A stretch of 64,000 nt of DNA from Chelydra serpentina. Taxonomy: Eukaryota > Chordata > Testudines > Chelydridae. Positions 1-11,089 of the stretch are shown piece by piece; position 1 is the first letter of the stretch; the number at the start of each line of letters is the position of its first letter. The notes under the pieces were generated by a model. The model searched no databases, had not been told where the DNA came from, and saw nothing but the letters and a program-made list of their open reading frames with translations. A program made the translations under genes and the position numbers. The DNA is taken from contig JBAIAC010000615.1 of assembly GCA_037349315.1 (NCBI GenBank), forward strand, positions 1 through 64,000, read 5' to 3'.

Positions 1-2655
1 CCAGCCAGGGGCCCCGAACCCCTTCCAGAGCCCAGACCCCCAGCCAGGGGCCCCAGACCCCCCCAGAGCCCAGCTCCCAGCCAGGGGCCCCAGACCCCCC
101 CAGAGCCCAGACCCCCAGTCAGGGGCCCCAGACCCCCCCAGAGCCCAGCCAGGGGCCCCAGACCCCCCCAGAGCCCAGCCCCCAGCCAGGGGCCCCAGAC
201 CCGCCCAGATCCTAGTCCCCAGCCAGGGGCCCCGGACCCCCCCCCCAGAGCCCAGAGCCCCAGCCAGGGGCCCCAGACCCCAGTCAGGGGCCCCAGACCC
301 CCCCCCAGAGCCCAGCCAGGGGCCCCAGACCCCCCCCCAGAGCCCAGCCCCAAGCCAGGGGCCCCAGACCCCCCCAGAGCCCAGCCCCCAGCCAGGGGTC
401 CCGGACCCCCCACAGAGCCCAGACCCCCAGTCAGGGGCCCCCGACCCCAGCTAGGGGCCCCAGACCCCAGCCCCCAGCCAGGGGCCCCAGACCCCCAGCC
501 AGGGGCCCCAGAGCCCCCCAGAGCCCAGACCCCCAGACAGGGGCCCCAGACCCCCCCCAGAGCCCAGACCCCCAGCCAGGGGCCCCAGACCCCCCCCAGA
601 GCCCAGACCCTCAGCCAGGGGCCCCAGACCCCCCCCAGAGCCCAGACCCTGAGCCAGGGGCCCCAGACCTCCCCAGAGCCCAGACCCCCAGCCAGGGGCC
701 CAAGACCCCCAGCCAGGGACCCCAGACGCCTCCCAGAGCCCAGACCCCCAGCCCCAGACCCCTGCCAGACCCCCGCCAGACGCCCCAGCCCCAGACCCCC
801 GCCAGACCCCCAGCCAGGGGCCCCAGCCCCCAGCCAGGGGCCCCAGACCCCCCCAGAGCCCAGCCCCCAGCCAGGGGCCCCAGACCCCCACAGAGCCCAG
901 CCCCTAGCCAGGGGCCCCAGACCCCCACAGAGCCCAGCCCCCAGCCAGGGGCCCCAGACCCCCAGCCAGGGGTCCCAGACCCCCCCCAGAGCCCAGCCCC
1001 CAGCCAGGGGCCCCAGACCCCCCCCAGAGCCCAGCCCCCAGCCAGGGGTCCGAGACCCCCCCCAGAGCCCAGCCCCCAGCCAGGGGCCCCAGACCCCACC
1101 AGAGCCCAGATCCCCAGCCAGGGGCCCCAGACCCCCCCCAGAGCCCAGACCCCCACCCAGGGGCCCCAGACCCGCCCAGACCCCCAGCCAGGGGCCCCAG
1201 ACCTCCCCAGAGCCCAGACCCCGAGCCAGGGGCCCCAGACCCCCACCAGAGCCCAGCCCCCAGCCAGGGACCCCAGACCCCCGCCAGAGCCCAGACAGGG
1301 CCCCAGACCTCCCCTGAGCCCAGACCCCCAGCCAGGGGCCCCAGACCCCCAGCCAGGGACCCCAGACGCCCCCCAGAGCCCAGCCCCCCAGCCAGGGGCC
1401 CCAGCCCCCCAGCCAGGGGCCCCATACCCCCCCAGAGCCCAGCCCCCAGCCAGGGGCCCCATACCCCCCCAGAGCCCAGCCCCTAGCCAGGGGCCCCAAA
1501 CACCCCCAGAGCCCAGCCCCCAGCCAGGGACCCCAGACCCCCCCCAGAGCCCAGACAGGGCCCCAGACCTCCCCTGAGCCCAGACCCCCAGCCAGGGGCC
1601 CCAGACCCCCAGCCAGGGACCCCAGACGCCCCCCAGAGCCCAGCCCCCCAGCCAGGGGCCCCAGCCCCCCAGCCAGGGGCCCCATACCCCCCCAGAGCCC
1701 AGCCCCCAGCCAGGGGCCCCATACCCCCCCAGAGCCCAGCCCCTAGCCAGGGGCCCCAAACACCCCCAGAGCCCAGCCCCCAGCCAGGGGCCCCAGACCC
1801 CCAGCCAGGCGTCCCAGACCCCCCCAGAGCCCAGCCCCCAGCCAGGGGCCCCAGACCCCCCCCAGAGCCCAGCCCCCAGCCAGGGGCCCCAGACCCCCCC
1901 CAGAGCCCAGACCCCCAGCCAGGGGCCCCAGACCCCCAGCCAGGGGCCCCAGACCCCTGCCCCCAGCCAGGGGCCCCAGACCCCCCCCAGAGCCCGTCCC
2001 CCAGCCAGGGGCCCCAGACCCCCCCCAGACCCCAGACCCCCAGCCAGGGGCCCCAGACCCCCCCCCCAGAGCCCAGACCCCCAGCCTGGGGCCCCAGACC
2101 CCCCCCCCAGAGCCCAGACCCGCAGCCAGGGGCCCCAGACCCCCCCCCCAGAGCCCAGACCCCCAGCCAGGGGCCCCAGACCCCCCCCCAGAGCCCAGAC
2201 CCCCAGCCAGGGGCCCCAGACCCCCCCCCAGAGCCCAGACCCTGAGCCAGGGGCCCCAGACCTCCCCAGAGCCCAGACCCCCACCAGAGCCCATCCCCCA
2301 GCCAGGGACCCCAGACCCCCCCCAGAGCCCAGACAGGGCCCCAGACCTCCCCTGAGCCCAGACCCCCAGCCAGGGGCCCCAGACCCCCCCCTCCCCCAGC
2401 CAGGGGCCCAAGACCCCCAGCCAGTGACCCCAGACGCCCCCCAGAGCCCAGACCCCCAGCCCCAGACCCCCGCCAGACCCCCAGCCAGGGGCCCCAGCCC
2501 CAGACCCCCGCCAGACCCCCAGCCAGGGGTCCCAGACCCCCCCCAGAGCCCAGCCCCCCAGCCAGGGGCCACAGACCCCCCCGAGAGCCCAGACCCCCAG
2601 CCAGGGGCCCCAGACCCCCCCAGAGCCCAGACCCCGAGCCAGGGGCCCTAGAGCC
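1..2655. repeat. C-rich minisatellite running off the left edge
   Basis: Tandem degenerate units of roughly 35-40 bp built around CAGCCAGGGGCCCCAGACCC followed by CCCCCAGAGCCCA fill the window from base 1. Units vary by insertions, by the length of the C run and by loss of the CAGAGCCC half. The plus strand is strongly C-rich and G runs lie on the minus strand. Several long overlapping minus-strand frames exist here only because stop codons are rare in such sequence; they read as GPWLG/GLGPLAGG repeats and are not genes. The array ends at the start of a promoter-like CpG region. Confidence 0.95.
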
Positions 2656-2819
2656 CCCCATGGGGGGAGGGGGAGACAATGGGGGTTCGGTGGGGGAGGG
2701 GCAGAGACCTGCTCGGGGGGGGGGGTCACCCTGGGTGCGGCTCGTGGCTCTATGGGGAGAAAGGGGGCGGGGGGTCCCCAGGGCCGGGGGCAGCGGTAAA
2801 TCCGAGCGGGGGTCTCAGC

Positions 2820-3060
2820 TTCCCCCCCCCGCCGGGGGTCACCGAATCTTCTCCCCCCGCCCCGATCTGTGCATGCCCAGTGCCGCGAGACACAAAACTC
2901 TTCAATGGCGCGTTTGTAACGTCACTTCCGGTCCCTTCAGGAGCGCCAGGAACTACATCTCCCAGCCTGCCCCGGGAGCCGCTTCCGCCCTCTTCAGCGC
3001 AGTTCAGGGAGCGTGTTAACAGCTGTTACTGCGCATGCTCAGTGCTGTGGCCAGGGAGCA
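2820..3060. promoter_or_regulatory. CpG-island promoter with ETS, ZNF143-like and NRF1-like sites
   Basis: A short GC-rich, CpG-containing stretch holds CACTTCCGGT at 2923-2932, an exact ETS/GABP-type site, preceded by ACGTCA (about 2919-2924) like a CRE half. AACTACATCTCCCAGCCTGC at 2951-2970 resembles the ZNF143/SBS consensus, and TGCGCATGCTC at 3030-3040 resembles NRF1. There is no TATA box. This motif set is known from housekeeping, often bidirectional, vertebrate promoters. I infer a transcription start nearby but cannot name the gene; a first exon could lie to the right (GT-containing candidate donors near 3550) or the transcript may run left through the minisatellite. Confidence 0.55.
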
Positions 3061-3074
3061 GGGAGAACAAAGCC

Positions 3075-3505
3075 CAGAGCCCGGTGGCGGGGCAGCTCCT
3101 GGGGGCGGGGCAGCTCCTGGGGGCGGGTCTCTGTCACTGCCCGGGGGCGGGGCAGCTCCTGGGGGCGGGGCTCTGTCTCAGCCCGGGGGTGGGCAGCTCC
3201 TGGGGGCGGGGCTCTGGCACAGCCCGGTGGCGGGGCAGCTCCTGGGGGCGGGGCTCTGCACAGCCTGGGGGCGGGTCAGCTCCTGGGGGCGGGGCTCTGG
3301 CTCTTTTGGGAGGCGGGGGCGGGGCAGCTCCTGGGGGCGTGGCTCTAGCACAGTCCGGGGGCGGGGCAGCATCTGGGGGCGGGGCTCTGGCACAGCCCGG
3401 GGGCGGGGCAGCTCCTGGGGGCGGGGCTCTGGCACAGCCCGGGGGCGGGGCAGCGCCTGGGGGCGGGGCGCTGGCTCCATTGGGAGCCGGGGGCGGGGCT
3501 GAACA
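3075..3505. repeat. GC-box (Sp1-type) tandem array
   Basis: Degenerate tandem units combine GGGGGCGGGGC and CAGCTCCTGG, often separated by a variable TCTGGCACAGCCC insert. More than a dozen GGGGCGGGG or close variants are visible. The array lies immediately downstream of the CpG promoter and could act as a cluster of Sp/KLF sites. Open frames through it (GAAPGGGA-type repeats) are compositional. Confidence 0.85.
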
Positions 3506-3705
3506 GCGGCTCCCTGGGGGAGTCCTGTGTTTGCCGGCAGCGCTGGTGGCAGGTGTCCAGGTGGGGACAGAGCCTGGGGCCGGGGGTTCCCCTGTGTGGG
3601 GCCGGGGCCGGCGGGGGTACGAGCCGGAGCTGCGGGCGGGGGAAGGACAGTGGGACACGTGCGGGGTGGAGCGTCCCCTGGGAGCCAGGAAAGTCCGGGG
3701 GAGAA

Positions 3706-4012
3706 AAAAGTGTCTGTGTGTGTGTGTTTCTGACTGTGTGTGTGTGTCTGTGTGTGTGTGTGTCGGTGTGTGTGTGTGTCTGACTGTGTGTGTGTGTCTG
3801 TGTGTGTGTGTGTTACTGTGTGTGTGTCAGTGTGTGTGTGTGAGTCGGTGTGTGTGTGTCATTGTGTATCTGTCAGTGTGTGTGTGTGTCAGTGTGTGTG
3901 TGTGTCAGTGTGTGTGTGTGTGTCCGTGTGTGTGAGTCGGTGTGTGTGTGTCATTGTGTATCTGTCAGTGTGTGTGTCATTGTGTGTGTGTGTCAGTGTC
4001 TGTGTGTGTCTG
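3706..4012. repeat. TG-rich microsatellite
   Basis: About 300 bp of (TG)n interrupted by TC, TCAG, TCGG and TTAC units. A second-order period is visible, for example the segment around TGAGTCGGTGTG occurs twice. Cysteine/valine-rich frames across it are artefacts. Confidence 0.95.
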
Positions 4013-4690
4013 CGCTCTATTTGCATCCTTGTGCCACGTCCCTCTCACACACTGATCACAATTCTCTCTCCGCTTCTTCCCCTTTGCTCTCCCCTCACCA
4101 CGTGGCTACAAAAATCCCACAATGACGGACTCTCCCGTCTCTTCTTTTGCCCCATTTTCTCCATCAGTCTCCAACGGCCATTTACATTCTCCCCAGATTT
4201 GGGATGTTCCCCCCCCCCCAGTTTATCTGCAGCCCTTTGTCCTCGTTCGGGTGGGAAATTGCTGCCCCGAGTCACTCCCCAAAGGGGGTCGGGGTTGGGG
4301 GGGCTGTTTGGGGAGCCCCGAGACGTGGCTGCCTCAGGGGTGGTGATGGGGCGGCTGTTCTCTGCCAGCAACAGGGCTTGGCCGGGGCCCAGGAGGGAAC
4401 AGGAGGAGCCGGTGTCCCTATGGAGCCTGCCCAGCCCCTTTGCTTCTGCTCCTTTCTAGCGTTTCCTTCACAGACTTTATTACTGGGGAGGCTGGAAAAT
4501 GTCTCTGGGCTGAGCCCCGGCAGGAGGGGCCAGGTCCCCACTGGAGTAAAGAGAGGAAGCGTTTCCCCAGCATGGCAGAATGTCGGGTGTGTGTCTGCAG
4601 GAAAAGGGCCTGGGGGGATCGTGACGTGAAATTAACTAAACCCTGTTCTGCAACCCCCACAACTTTCTCCTCTCGCCCCGCCCCCAACGA
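4013..4690. other. Intergenic, no recognised feature
   Basis: Mixed sequence with no tRNA, no recognised repeat and no convincing exon. Several 70-160 aa frames overlap on both strands without any family resemblance I can name. Confidence 0.5.
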
Positions 4691-4694
4691 ACAA

Positions 4695-4737
4695 GCGACA
4701 GTGACACCGGGTGGCCACGTGGGGTAATGCACACAGC
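4695..4737 (+). repeat. Single unit of the 57-bp E-box minisatellite
   Basis: A single copy of GACAGTGACACCGGGTGG followed by CCACGTGGGGTAATGCACAC matches the unit tandemly amplified at 27438-28213. It lies directly beside the CR1 copy. It may represent the unamplified form of that unit. Confidence 0.8.
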
Positions 4738-4744
4738 CCCTAGT

Positions 4745-5560
4745 TCTTATAGTATGGGAACAAGTAAATAACTTTTCCTTATTCACTTCCTCCACACCAC
4801 TCATAATTTAATATACCTCTATCATACCCCCCTTAGTCTCCTCTTTTCCAAGCTAAAAAGTCCTAGCCTCTTTAATCTCTCCTCATATGGGACCCATTCC
4901 AGACCCCTAATCATTTTAGTTGCCCTTCTCTGAACCTTTTCTAATGCCAGTATATCCTTTTTGAGATGAGACCACAATTGTACGCAGTATTCAAGATGTG
5001 GGCGCACTATGGATTTGTATAGGGCAGTAAGATATTCTCCGTCTTATTCTCTATCCCCTTTTTAAATTATTCCTAACATCCCGTTTGCTTTTTTGACTGC
5101 CGCTGCACACTGCATGGACATCTTTAGAGAACTATCCACGATGACTCCAAGATCTTTTTCCTGATTAGTTGTAGCTAAATTAGCCCCCATCATATTCTAT
5201 GTATAGTTGGGGTTATTTTTTCCAATGTGCATTACTTTACATTTAGCCACATTAAATTTCATTTGCCATTTTATTGCCCAATCATTTAGTTTTGTGAGAT
5301 CTTTTGTAGTTCTTCACAGTCTGCTTTGGTCTTAACTATCTTGAGCAGCTTAGTATCATCTGCAAACTTTGCCACCTCACTGTTTACCCCTTCTTCCAAA
5401 TCATTTATGAATAAGTCGAATAGGATTGGTCCTAGGACTGACCCTTGGGGAACACCACTAGTTACCCCTCTCCATTGAGAAAATGTACCATTTATTCCTA
5501 CCCTTTGGTCTCTCATTGTACCAAAAGGGGAGATGGTTGCTTCTAAAGGAAGGAGAAGAT
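4745..5560 (-). mobile_element. CR1 LINE fragment, reverse-transcriptase region
   Basis: Minus-strand translation at 5540-5286 gives the RT block [13 protein letters not shown]...INDL...FADDTKL, with the catalytic DD-containing motif, and at 5007-4822 the later RPHLEYCVQ...[13 protein letters not shown] block typical of CR1 ORF2. The intervening part is out of frame with both, so the copy is decayed. It is 5' truncated and ends next to a tRNA-Ser. CR1 is the dominant LINE of sauropsids; assignment to CR1 rather than another L2/CR1-clade family is by recognition. Confidence 0.85.
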
Positions 5561-5570
5561 TAAATGCATC

Positions 5571-5652
5571 CGAGGAGGATGGGATTCGAACCCATGCGTG
5601 CAAAGCACAATGGATTAGCAATCCATCACCTTAACCACTCGGCCACCTCACC
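5571..5652 (-). tRNA. tRNA-Ser (GCT)
   Basis: An 82-nt serine-type cloverleaf with a long variable arm. The anticodon loop is TTGCTAA in a perfect ATGGA/TCCAT stem, giving anticodon GCT for AGC/AGT. A-box TGGCCGAGTGG and B-box GGTTCGAATCC are intact. The acceptor GGTGAGG/CCTCCTC has one mismatch and one G-U pair. No T4 terminator follows closely. Likely functional or only recently silenced. Confidence 0.9.
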
Positions 5653-6051
5653 TAAGCTGTCAAAAAAAAGACAGGAGGAGAAATCTAAGAGCAGTAGAGA
5701 TAGGGCTACTCAGGAGTTTTTAAATACTAAGTGTAAGCAGGGTCTGGATGAGCTCCCCCTCACATCGAGTGATGAGCTGGGGAAAGACTTCAGGACCAGA
5801 CCGTGTTTGCACAGACACCCCTACTCGGCCTAGGTATGCAGCATGCTGGGGCCGCTTTGCCAAAGGAACCAGTTCTGGCTGGTGTTGGGTTACAAATCAC
5901 TGTAGCATCGAGTGGAATGAAATGTTATTCTCCTTCCTGTCCGAGTGAAGGGCGGCAGAACATACCAAGTCCGTCCTGATGGAGGGGCGAGGTGGGTGAG
6001 AAATACCTTTTATTGCACTGCATAGAAGTGATTGAGGACGTCACCCTAATC

Positions 6052-6130
6052 CAGTGGTCCCCAAACTTTTCACACTGTGCCCTCTTGTGCGTGTCTGCGG
6101 CCCCTCGGAAGCCGCAGTCGAGAACCGGGG
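6052..6130. mobile_element. hAT-like transposon end
   Basis: CAGTGGTCCCCAAACTTTTC resembles the end of abundant non-autonomous hAT elements of amniotes. The same end occurs inverted near 21276 in the duplicate module, so the insertion predates the duplication. The other end was not located. Confidence 0.5.
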
Positions 6131-6259
6131 CTGAGAGCAGGGCCATGGCTTCCTAGGGAGAGGGGAGCGGACAGGGGTAAGGGGAACGAGGCTGGGCCAG
6201 GAGCCAGGGGCCCAGGCTGAGGGTAGGGTTGGGGAAGAGCTGGGGCAGACGAGGGCTGA

Positions 6260-6885
6260 GTGGGGCTCCCTCCGTGCCCTCAGTGTGGGATCAGAACCCC
6301 GACATGGGGGCCAATGCTAGGAGAAAGGGTCCTGCCATCTAGAGCTGAGGGCATGGGGCCACCGCCAGAGCACGTGTCCGACCGGTGGCATCCCTGCACC
6401 ACAGCCAGGGCCTGGGACATGTGAGGGGGAGACTGTGAACGTCCCGTCTGTCCCAGAGACGCTGTTTGCGATATCCCTGAGCCACAGAACGAGGTGACGT
6501 GTTTCCCTTGAACCGTTCCCATTTTCCTTATGGTTTAAATCGATTGCTCTTTAATCCATTGGATTTGCTTGAGGCACATGCAACGATTAGTGGGTCAGGG
6601 AAGCATCCAGAGCGGAGAGAGAACCCCAGAGTGGGGACACCCCAGCCCCTGCACTAAGTGACCACAACAAGACTGGGGGGTCGAGCCCCCCAGGGGTCCT
6701 GGGCCCAGCCTTGTTGGGGTCACAAGGACTCTGCCACACACGAGAGTAGACAGAGAGTCCTCGAGGTCAGGCTGCCTCTGGGTGAGGGAGTGGGAGTGGG
6801 GACTCAGGTCCTTTCACTAGCCCATTCCACCGGGGTCGTGGATAAGCCAGGAAAGTTTGCTACACTAGCAGGACCAGAACCCTGT
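6260..6885. other. Intergenic, no recognised feature
   Basis: Moderately GC-rich sequence with no tRNA or recognised transposon. An isolated T-arm-like motif near 6670 lacks the rest of a cloverleaf. Confidence 0.45.
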
Positions 6886-6892
6886 CACGGAG

Positions 6893-7447
6893 TATAGGGG
6901 AGTCCGGCCCTGCACCCCTCTTCCCCGGATTCACTGGGAGTCTCAGCCAGCCAGTAGAACAGAAGGTTTATTAGAGATGCCAGGAACACAGCCCAACCAG
7001 AGCTTGTCAGTACATCCAGGACCCCTCAGTCGGGTCCTTCCGGGGGGCAGGGAGCTTAGACCCCAGCCTGGGGCTCCCTGCATTTCGCCCCACAGCTCCA
7101 AACGGGGCAGGGAGGCCAGACCCTGTCTGCCTCCCTCCCTCTTCTCCTGCCAGCTCCAAACTGAAACTCTCCAGCCCCTCCTCCCCCTTTGTCTGCTTCC
7201 CGGGCCAGGAGGTCACCTGATCCCTTTGTTCCCACACCTTCAGCTCATACCTTTGCCGGGGGAGGGGCCGGGCCATCTCTTGCCAGGAGACAGAGCCATT
7301 CTCTGTGTCCAGGCCTCTGCCTTCTAGGGCTTTGTAACAATCATGCACCGTTGTCCCACCACCTAGAAACTCAAGCACCGCATAGGGGAAACCGAGGCAC
7401 CCACACAGTACTCAGGGAAACCTTAACAACAGTCCTAGTTTGTCACA
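6893..7447 (-). mobile_element. Solo LTR (TGTGAC...GTGACA family)
   Basis: A 555-bp element on the minus strand begins TGTGACAAACTAGGACTG and ends TACTCCGTGACA, with an AATAAA signal near its 3' end. It is flanked by the 5-bp direct repeat AACCC (6888-6892 and 7448-7452), as expected for an LTR-retroelement integration. No internal region is attached, so it is a solo LTR. A second copy of the family is at 45241-45803. Confidence 0.8.
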
Positions 7448-7715
7448 AACCCCCTTTACACTGGCACTCTGTCCTCATCGCTTCTCTCCCTCTCTCCCCT
7501 CGGGTCTCTCAGCACCTGGCCCCACAGCGCTTCCTGCCAGCCCCAGACTGCGCTGTCTGGGCCTTCTCCTGTGGGTTTGAGCCTCTCTCCTGACTCAGCA
7601 GGAGCAAGGGGCCTGTCCAGGAAATGGCCAGGGCCTCTGGGAACCCGGGGGTGGCTCTGGACACCACCAGGGATCATTTGGCTTCTGGCACACAAGGGAA
7701 CTTAAAAAGCTGAGT

Positions 7716-7780
7716 GCCCAGACATGGGGCTTGAACCCTGGACTAAGAACTTGATGCTTTACTGACAGAACTAGTCCAGT
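7716..7780 (-). pseudogene. tRNA-Lys (CTT)-like pseudogene
   Basis: A 65-nt remnant resembles tRNA-Lys(CTT), with TTCTTAG around the anticodon and a T arm GGTTCAAGCCCC. It is about 8 nt short because the 3' anticodon stem and variable loop have collapsed into the T stem. The copies at 12444-12508 and 50141-50205 share the defect, so it predates the duplication. The D arm here has further substitutions. Confidence 0.75.
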
Positions 7781-8154
7781 TTAGCGAGTGTAGTTACCTG
7801 CTGTAACCACAAGAGCAGGCAGGTAAAAGAAAGGCAAAAAAAGTCCCAGGAGCCCTTCCTCTTTTTCTCCACGGCCACAGCCCATCAGCAGGATTCCTCC
7901 TCCTCCTCCTCCCTCCTGTGCCCCAGTGCCACTAAATCTCTGCACCTAGACAGCCGGTCCGGCCTCTGCCCCCCAATCCCCCATGCTTAAGCCTCCCGAC
8001 CAAATCCTGCCCCTGGCTCCATGGAACTGAGTCTCACATCTCGCTGGGAACTCGACTCCTTGTGCCCAGAGTGTCTCTGCCCCCTCCGTAGATGACCTGA
8101 GTAACACAGTGTCCATCTTCTCTAAAGAAGTGCTTGGAGAGACTTTTCCCATGT

Positions 8155-8227
8155 GACTGTGTGGCCTAATGGATCAGGCGTCTGACTTCGGATCAGAAGA
8201 TTGAGGGTTCGAGTCCCTTCGCGGTTG
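8155..8227 (+). tRNA. tRNA-Arg (TCG)
   Basis: A 73-nt cloverleaf with anticodon loop CTTCGGA in a perfect TCTGA/TCAGA stem. The A-box TGGCCTAATGG and T arm GAGGG-TTCGAGT-CCCTT are normal. The acceptor GACTGTG/CGCGGTT pairs throughout using G-U wobbles. No T4 terminator lies immediately downstream. This is the least damaged of the four Arg-TCG-type copies in the window. Confidence 0.9.
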
Positions 8228-8329
8228 TACTTTGTGCACTTTCCGCATTGTCCTGAATGTCCGGCTTTCTTCACGGCTGGAGTCTCTTCTTGGCCGCTCT
8301 GGCTTCAGCTACAGCCCCAGGAAGGAGGT

Positions 8330-8498
8330 TGTCAGGGTTCCCTCTGAACTCTGGGGTACAGTCATGGGCACCTGCCGGAAAGACCCCCGAAGCTTAGTTT
8401 TACCAGCTTAGGATAAAAACTGCCCCAAGGCACAAATCCCTTTTGTCCTTGAACGTTACGCTGCCACCACCAAGTGATTTAAAGAAACATTTAGAGAG
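8330..8498 (-). mobile_element. LTR fragment, 3' part (TGTCATAAATA family)
   Basis: The reverse complement matches the 3' part of the LTR at 33877-34678: GGTAAAA, AGCTTAG, then a terminus AACCCTGACA. The 5' part is missing. A homologous piece lies at 11717-11882 in the inverted arm. Confidence 0.7.
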
Positions 8499-8500
8499 GG

Positions 8501-9130
8501 TGTAACAAAGTGGGACTGTTCCTAATGTTTCCTCTGAATACTGTGTGGGTGCCTCAGTTTCCCCTATGCCTCAGTTTCCCCTCTGCATTTCTTAAGACTC
8601 TAGGTGGTGGAATAAGTCTCTAGGTGTGATTGTTGCAAAGCCCTAGAGGGCCAGTGTGATGACACAGAATGGCCGACACCCTGTCTCCTGGCAACTGCTG
8701 GCCTGGGCCCCTTCCCTGCAAATGTGCCGCCTGAAGGGTTTGGGGAACAAAGGGATCAGGTGATCTCCTGGCCCAGGAAGGAGACAAAGGCAGAGGTGGG
8801 GCTGGAGAGTTTGGAGCTGGCTGGGCACATGGAGGGAGGTCCAGACGGACCTCTGGCCTCCCCAGCCCCCAAGATGGACCTGACTGAGGGGTCCTGTTCT
8901 CTGTACCTACAAGCTCTGGTTTAGACCCTGTTCCTGTTGTGTAATAAACCTTCTGTTTCACTGGCCGGCTGAGAGTCACGTCTGACGGCGGAGTTGGGGG
9001 GCAGGGCCCTCTGGCTTCCCCACGAGCCCCGCTGGGTGAAGAAGGGGATGCTGAATGCTCCGGGGTCAGACCCAGGAAGGTGGAAGCTGGGGAAGCTTCT
9101 TGCCCTGGAGACAGTCGGCTCAGCGAGGAG
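8501..9130 (+). mobile_element. LTR (TGTAACAAAGTGGGACTG family)
   Basis: Starts TGTAACAAAGTGGGACTG, contains GTGGGTGCCTCAGTTTCCCC and an AATAAA near 8943. Related LTRs, all on the minus strand, are at about 11090-11716, 18840-19637, 31540-31830 and 48720-49141. The 3' boundary is uncertain. Confidence 0.65.
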
Positions 9131-9199
9131 GCTCCTCCAAAGTCCTGACTGGTTTCGTGGGGAGCAGTTCCAGAGCATCGCCCGGGGACTCCGTGACAG

Positions 9200-9342
9200 G
9201 GGCAGAGCGGTGACTGGGGAGCTCAGGGCCGGGATAGAAGGGGCTGCGGGTCGGGAGTGAGGGGCACCGGCAGACAAGTGACTGGGGAGCTCAGGGCTGG
9301 GATAGAAGGGGCTGCGGGTCGGGAGTGAGGGGCACCGGCAGA
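9200..9342. repeat. Two-copy tandem duplication (~70 bp)
   Basis: A unit beginning GTGACTGGGGAGCTCAGGGC and ending GGGGCACCGGCAGA occurs twice in tandem with one or two differences. No counterpart was seen in the inverted arm. Confidence 0.85.
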
Positions 9343-11059
9343 TGTTATACAGACAAAACTACACAGGATCGTTTCAGAGGAAAAGACAAGATGCCACGTT
9401 TAACAATTAGATCTAGAACCACTAGCTAATCTCTCTCTCTCTCTCTCCCTCCGGGTTGTACTCCTGGCTGTGGGAGGAACGGGGGGGTCTAGTGGATTAG
9501 AGGGGGCGGGCGAGGGGTCAAAGAGGAAACATCTCCCTTTTCAGCTTCAATGCACATTGCCCAAGAACCTGGCTTCTCATGTCTTAGGTTCTGTCGCCAT
9601 CGTGTGGCCATTTCATTTCACTTCTTATTGGTAGCTGGTTTGGGCACCTCGCCCAGAACCGTTGTTTCCTGGGGAGAGACGGAGCAGTAGAAGCCACATT
9701 GATTTAATCCTCTGAAAAACAGCTACGGATTAAACTATTCCCCAGACAGCTCAGTCCCAGCCGCCCTCCCTCGCTGCTGCCCGTGACGCTCGGTTCTCCC
9801 CACAGCCCCAAGAACTGCTGGGCGCAAGTCCTGGGCCCGACGTGCAGTGAATGTGGGGGTGACTCTGCCTGCCCAGACTGGTCAGTAGAAAGATTCAGAC
9901 CCACACTCTGTCTGGGGGAGGAGATACACACGTGTTGTGGGATTGGTTTTCTCCTTTTAAATGTACTGGATCATTTCCATGGCAAAACTATTTGTACGAG
10001 ACTGTTGAAAAAGGAAGAACCCATGAAAATACCCCTGGGGGAGAGGGGGTGTCTGAGAGCCGGGGGAGAGATGGAGATTTTCATGAATCGGGGACAGGCC
10101 AAAGCAGGGCCTTTAACTGGAGCAAAGGGGGAGGTTTTTGTGCAGTTCCATGTTAACCAGCCTCACATCCTGTATCCCTAATGCCCCACCCTGCCCCCAA
10201 CATGTGACCTAGAGCCTCCCCTCTGGCCAAGCCCCCTGGGACTCCTGAGACAGCCCCACTGGCCTGGCCATGCTCCCCACTGCAAAACCTGCAGATCCCC
10301 CAGCACCTCTCCTAGCTGGATCCCCTGGCAGCCAGATGTCTCTGCAGAACTGCCGTAGTTCCTCTCCTGGGTGTCTGGTCAAGGACAGTTACTGGCTTCT
10401 CCTGAGAGCGCAGCTGAGAAATGACTCACTCGTCTCCGGATTCTCTCCTGTGGGCTCTGAGAAGCAGGGTGGGGCGTGTATGATACAGTCCATGCAACAT
10501 TCCCCGTTCGTCCCAGCCCTGGTATGTCGCCAGTAGCCGCTGTCCCCTGGCAGCAGCAAAGGAAGTTTCCCACCGTCCAGGAGACTCCAGACTTGGACCC
10601 AAGGCAACTTCAGGCTTCTCCCCTCTCCCTTCTTGGAATCAAATTCATGTTTGTGCCAAGAGTTAAAGCAGCCAAACTCCCCGAGTCTGAATCAATGTCA
10701 CAAGGTCCCAGTGTCTCCATGGAAGACAATTTGTGAAATCCCAGATGAGTGGAGTTAAATCGGTTCTCAGCCTGAGTCCTTTGCTCTTAATCCTGAGGAT
10801 ATTGTCCCACCATGGGGCCATTTCCCGCCTCTCTTACAGACAGAAGCACAATTTTCTCTGCACAGACACAGGAACAGCGAGATCTGTCTCTGTCCCTTGT
10901 GCAAAGCTGAAATCCCTCAGTGTGCTGGAATTTAAGTGATGGAAGCGTCAATCCCTGGCCGGGTGGGGGCTGAGGCTGGTGCTCAAGTCAAAGCAGCTAC
11001 CAGGCAAAAGACAGGCTCCCACGTCACTGGAGAGAGCAAGACTGCTCCCTACGAAGCCA
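9343..11059. other. Spacer between the inverted arms
   Basis: Mostly unrecognised sequence with a (CT)n tract at about 9428-9449. The stretch 10380-10640 is related in inverted orientation to about 20265-20520 and in part to 50880-51010. The stretch 10780-10905 is related in inverted orientation to about 33770-33870 and 62100-62250. No tRNA seen. Confidence 0.55.
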
Positions 11060-11089
11060 GTCAGGACTCTGGAGGAGCCTCCTCGCTGA

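Larger units (their letters stand above)
5565..6250 (-). repeat. Duplicated module A, copy 1 (Ser-GCT module)
   Basis: The whole stretch recurs in reverse complement at about 21085-21765, including the tRNA-Ser, the flank containing CGGCCTAGGTATGCAGCATG, and a hAT-like end. Single-base differences and small indels are scattered through it. Confidence 0.9.
7592..9160. repeat. Inverted module B, copy 1
   Basis: This 1.57-kb arm is repeated in reverse complement at about 11060-12632 with a 1.9-kb spacer. It contains a tRNA-Lys pseudogene, a tRNA-Arg and two LTR pieces. Further partial copies in the orientation of the second arm lie at about 18830-20275 and 48720-50270. Confidence 0.9.

Noticed and set aside
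451..2729. Several long minus-strand reading frames (up to 653 codons) with GPWLG/GGLGPLAG repeats
   Set aside because: They are translations of a C-rich minisatellite. Frames overlap in all phases, have no start context or domains and follow the repeat exactly.
3706..4012. Cysteine-rich frames across the TG tract
   Set aside because: Pure microsatellite translation.
6660..6705. Possible T-arm (GGGGGGTCGAGCCCCCC) of a tRNA
   Set aside because: No anticodon or D arm lies at the right distance on either strand.
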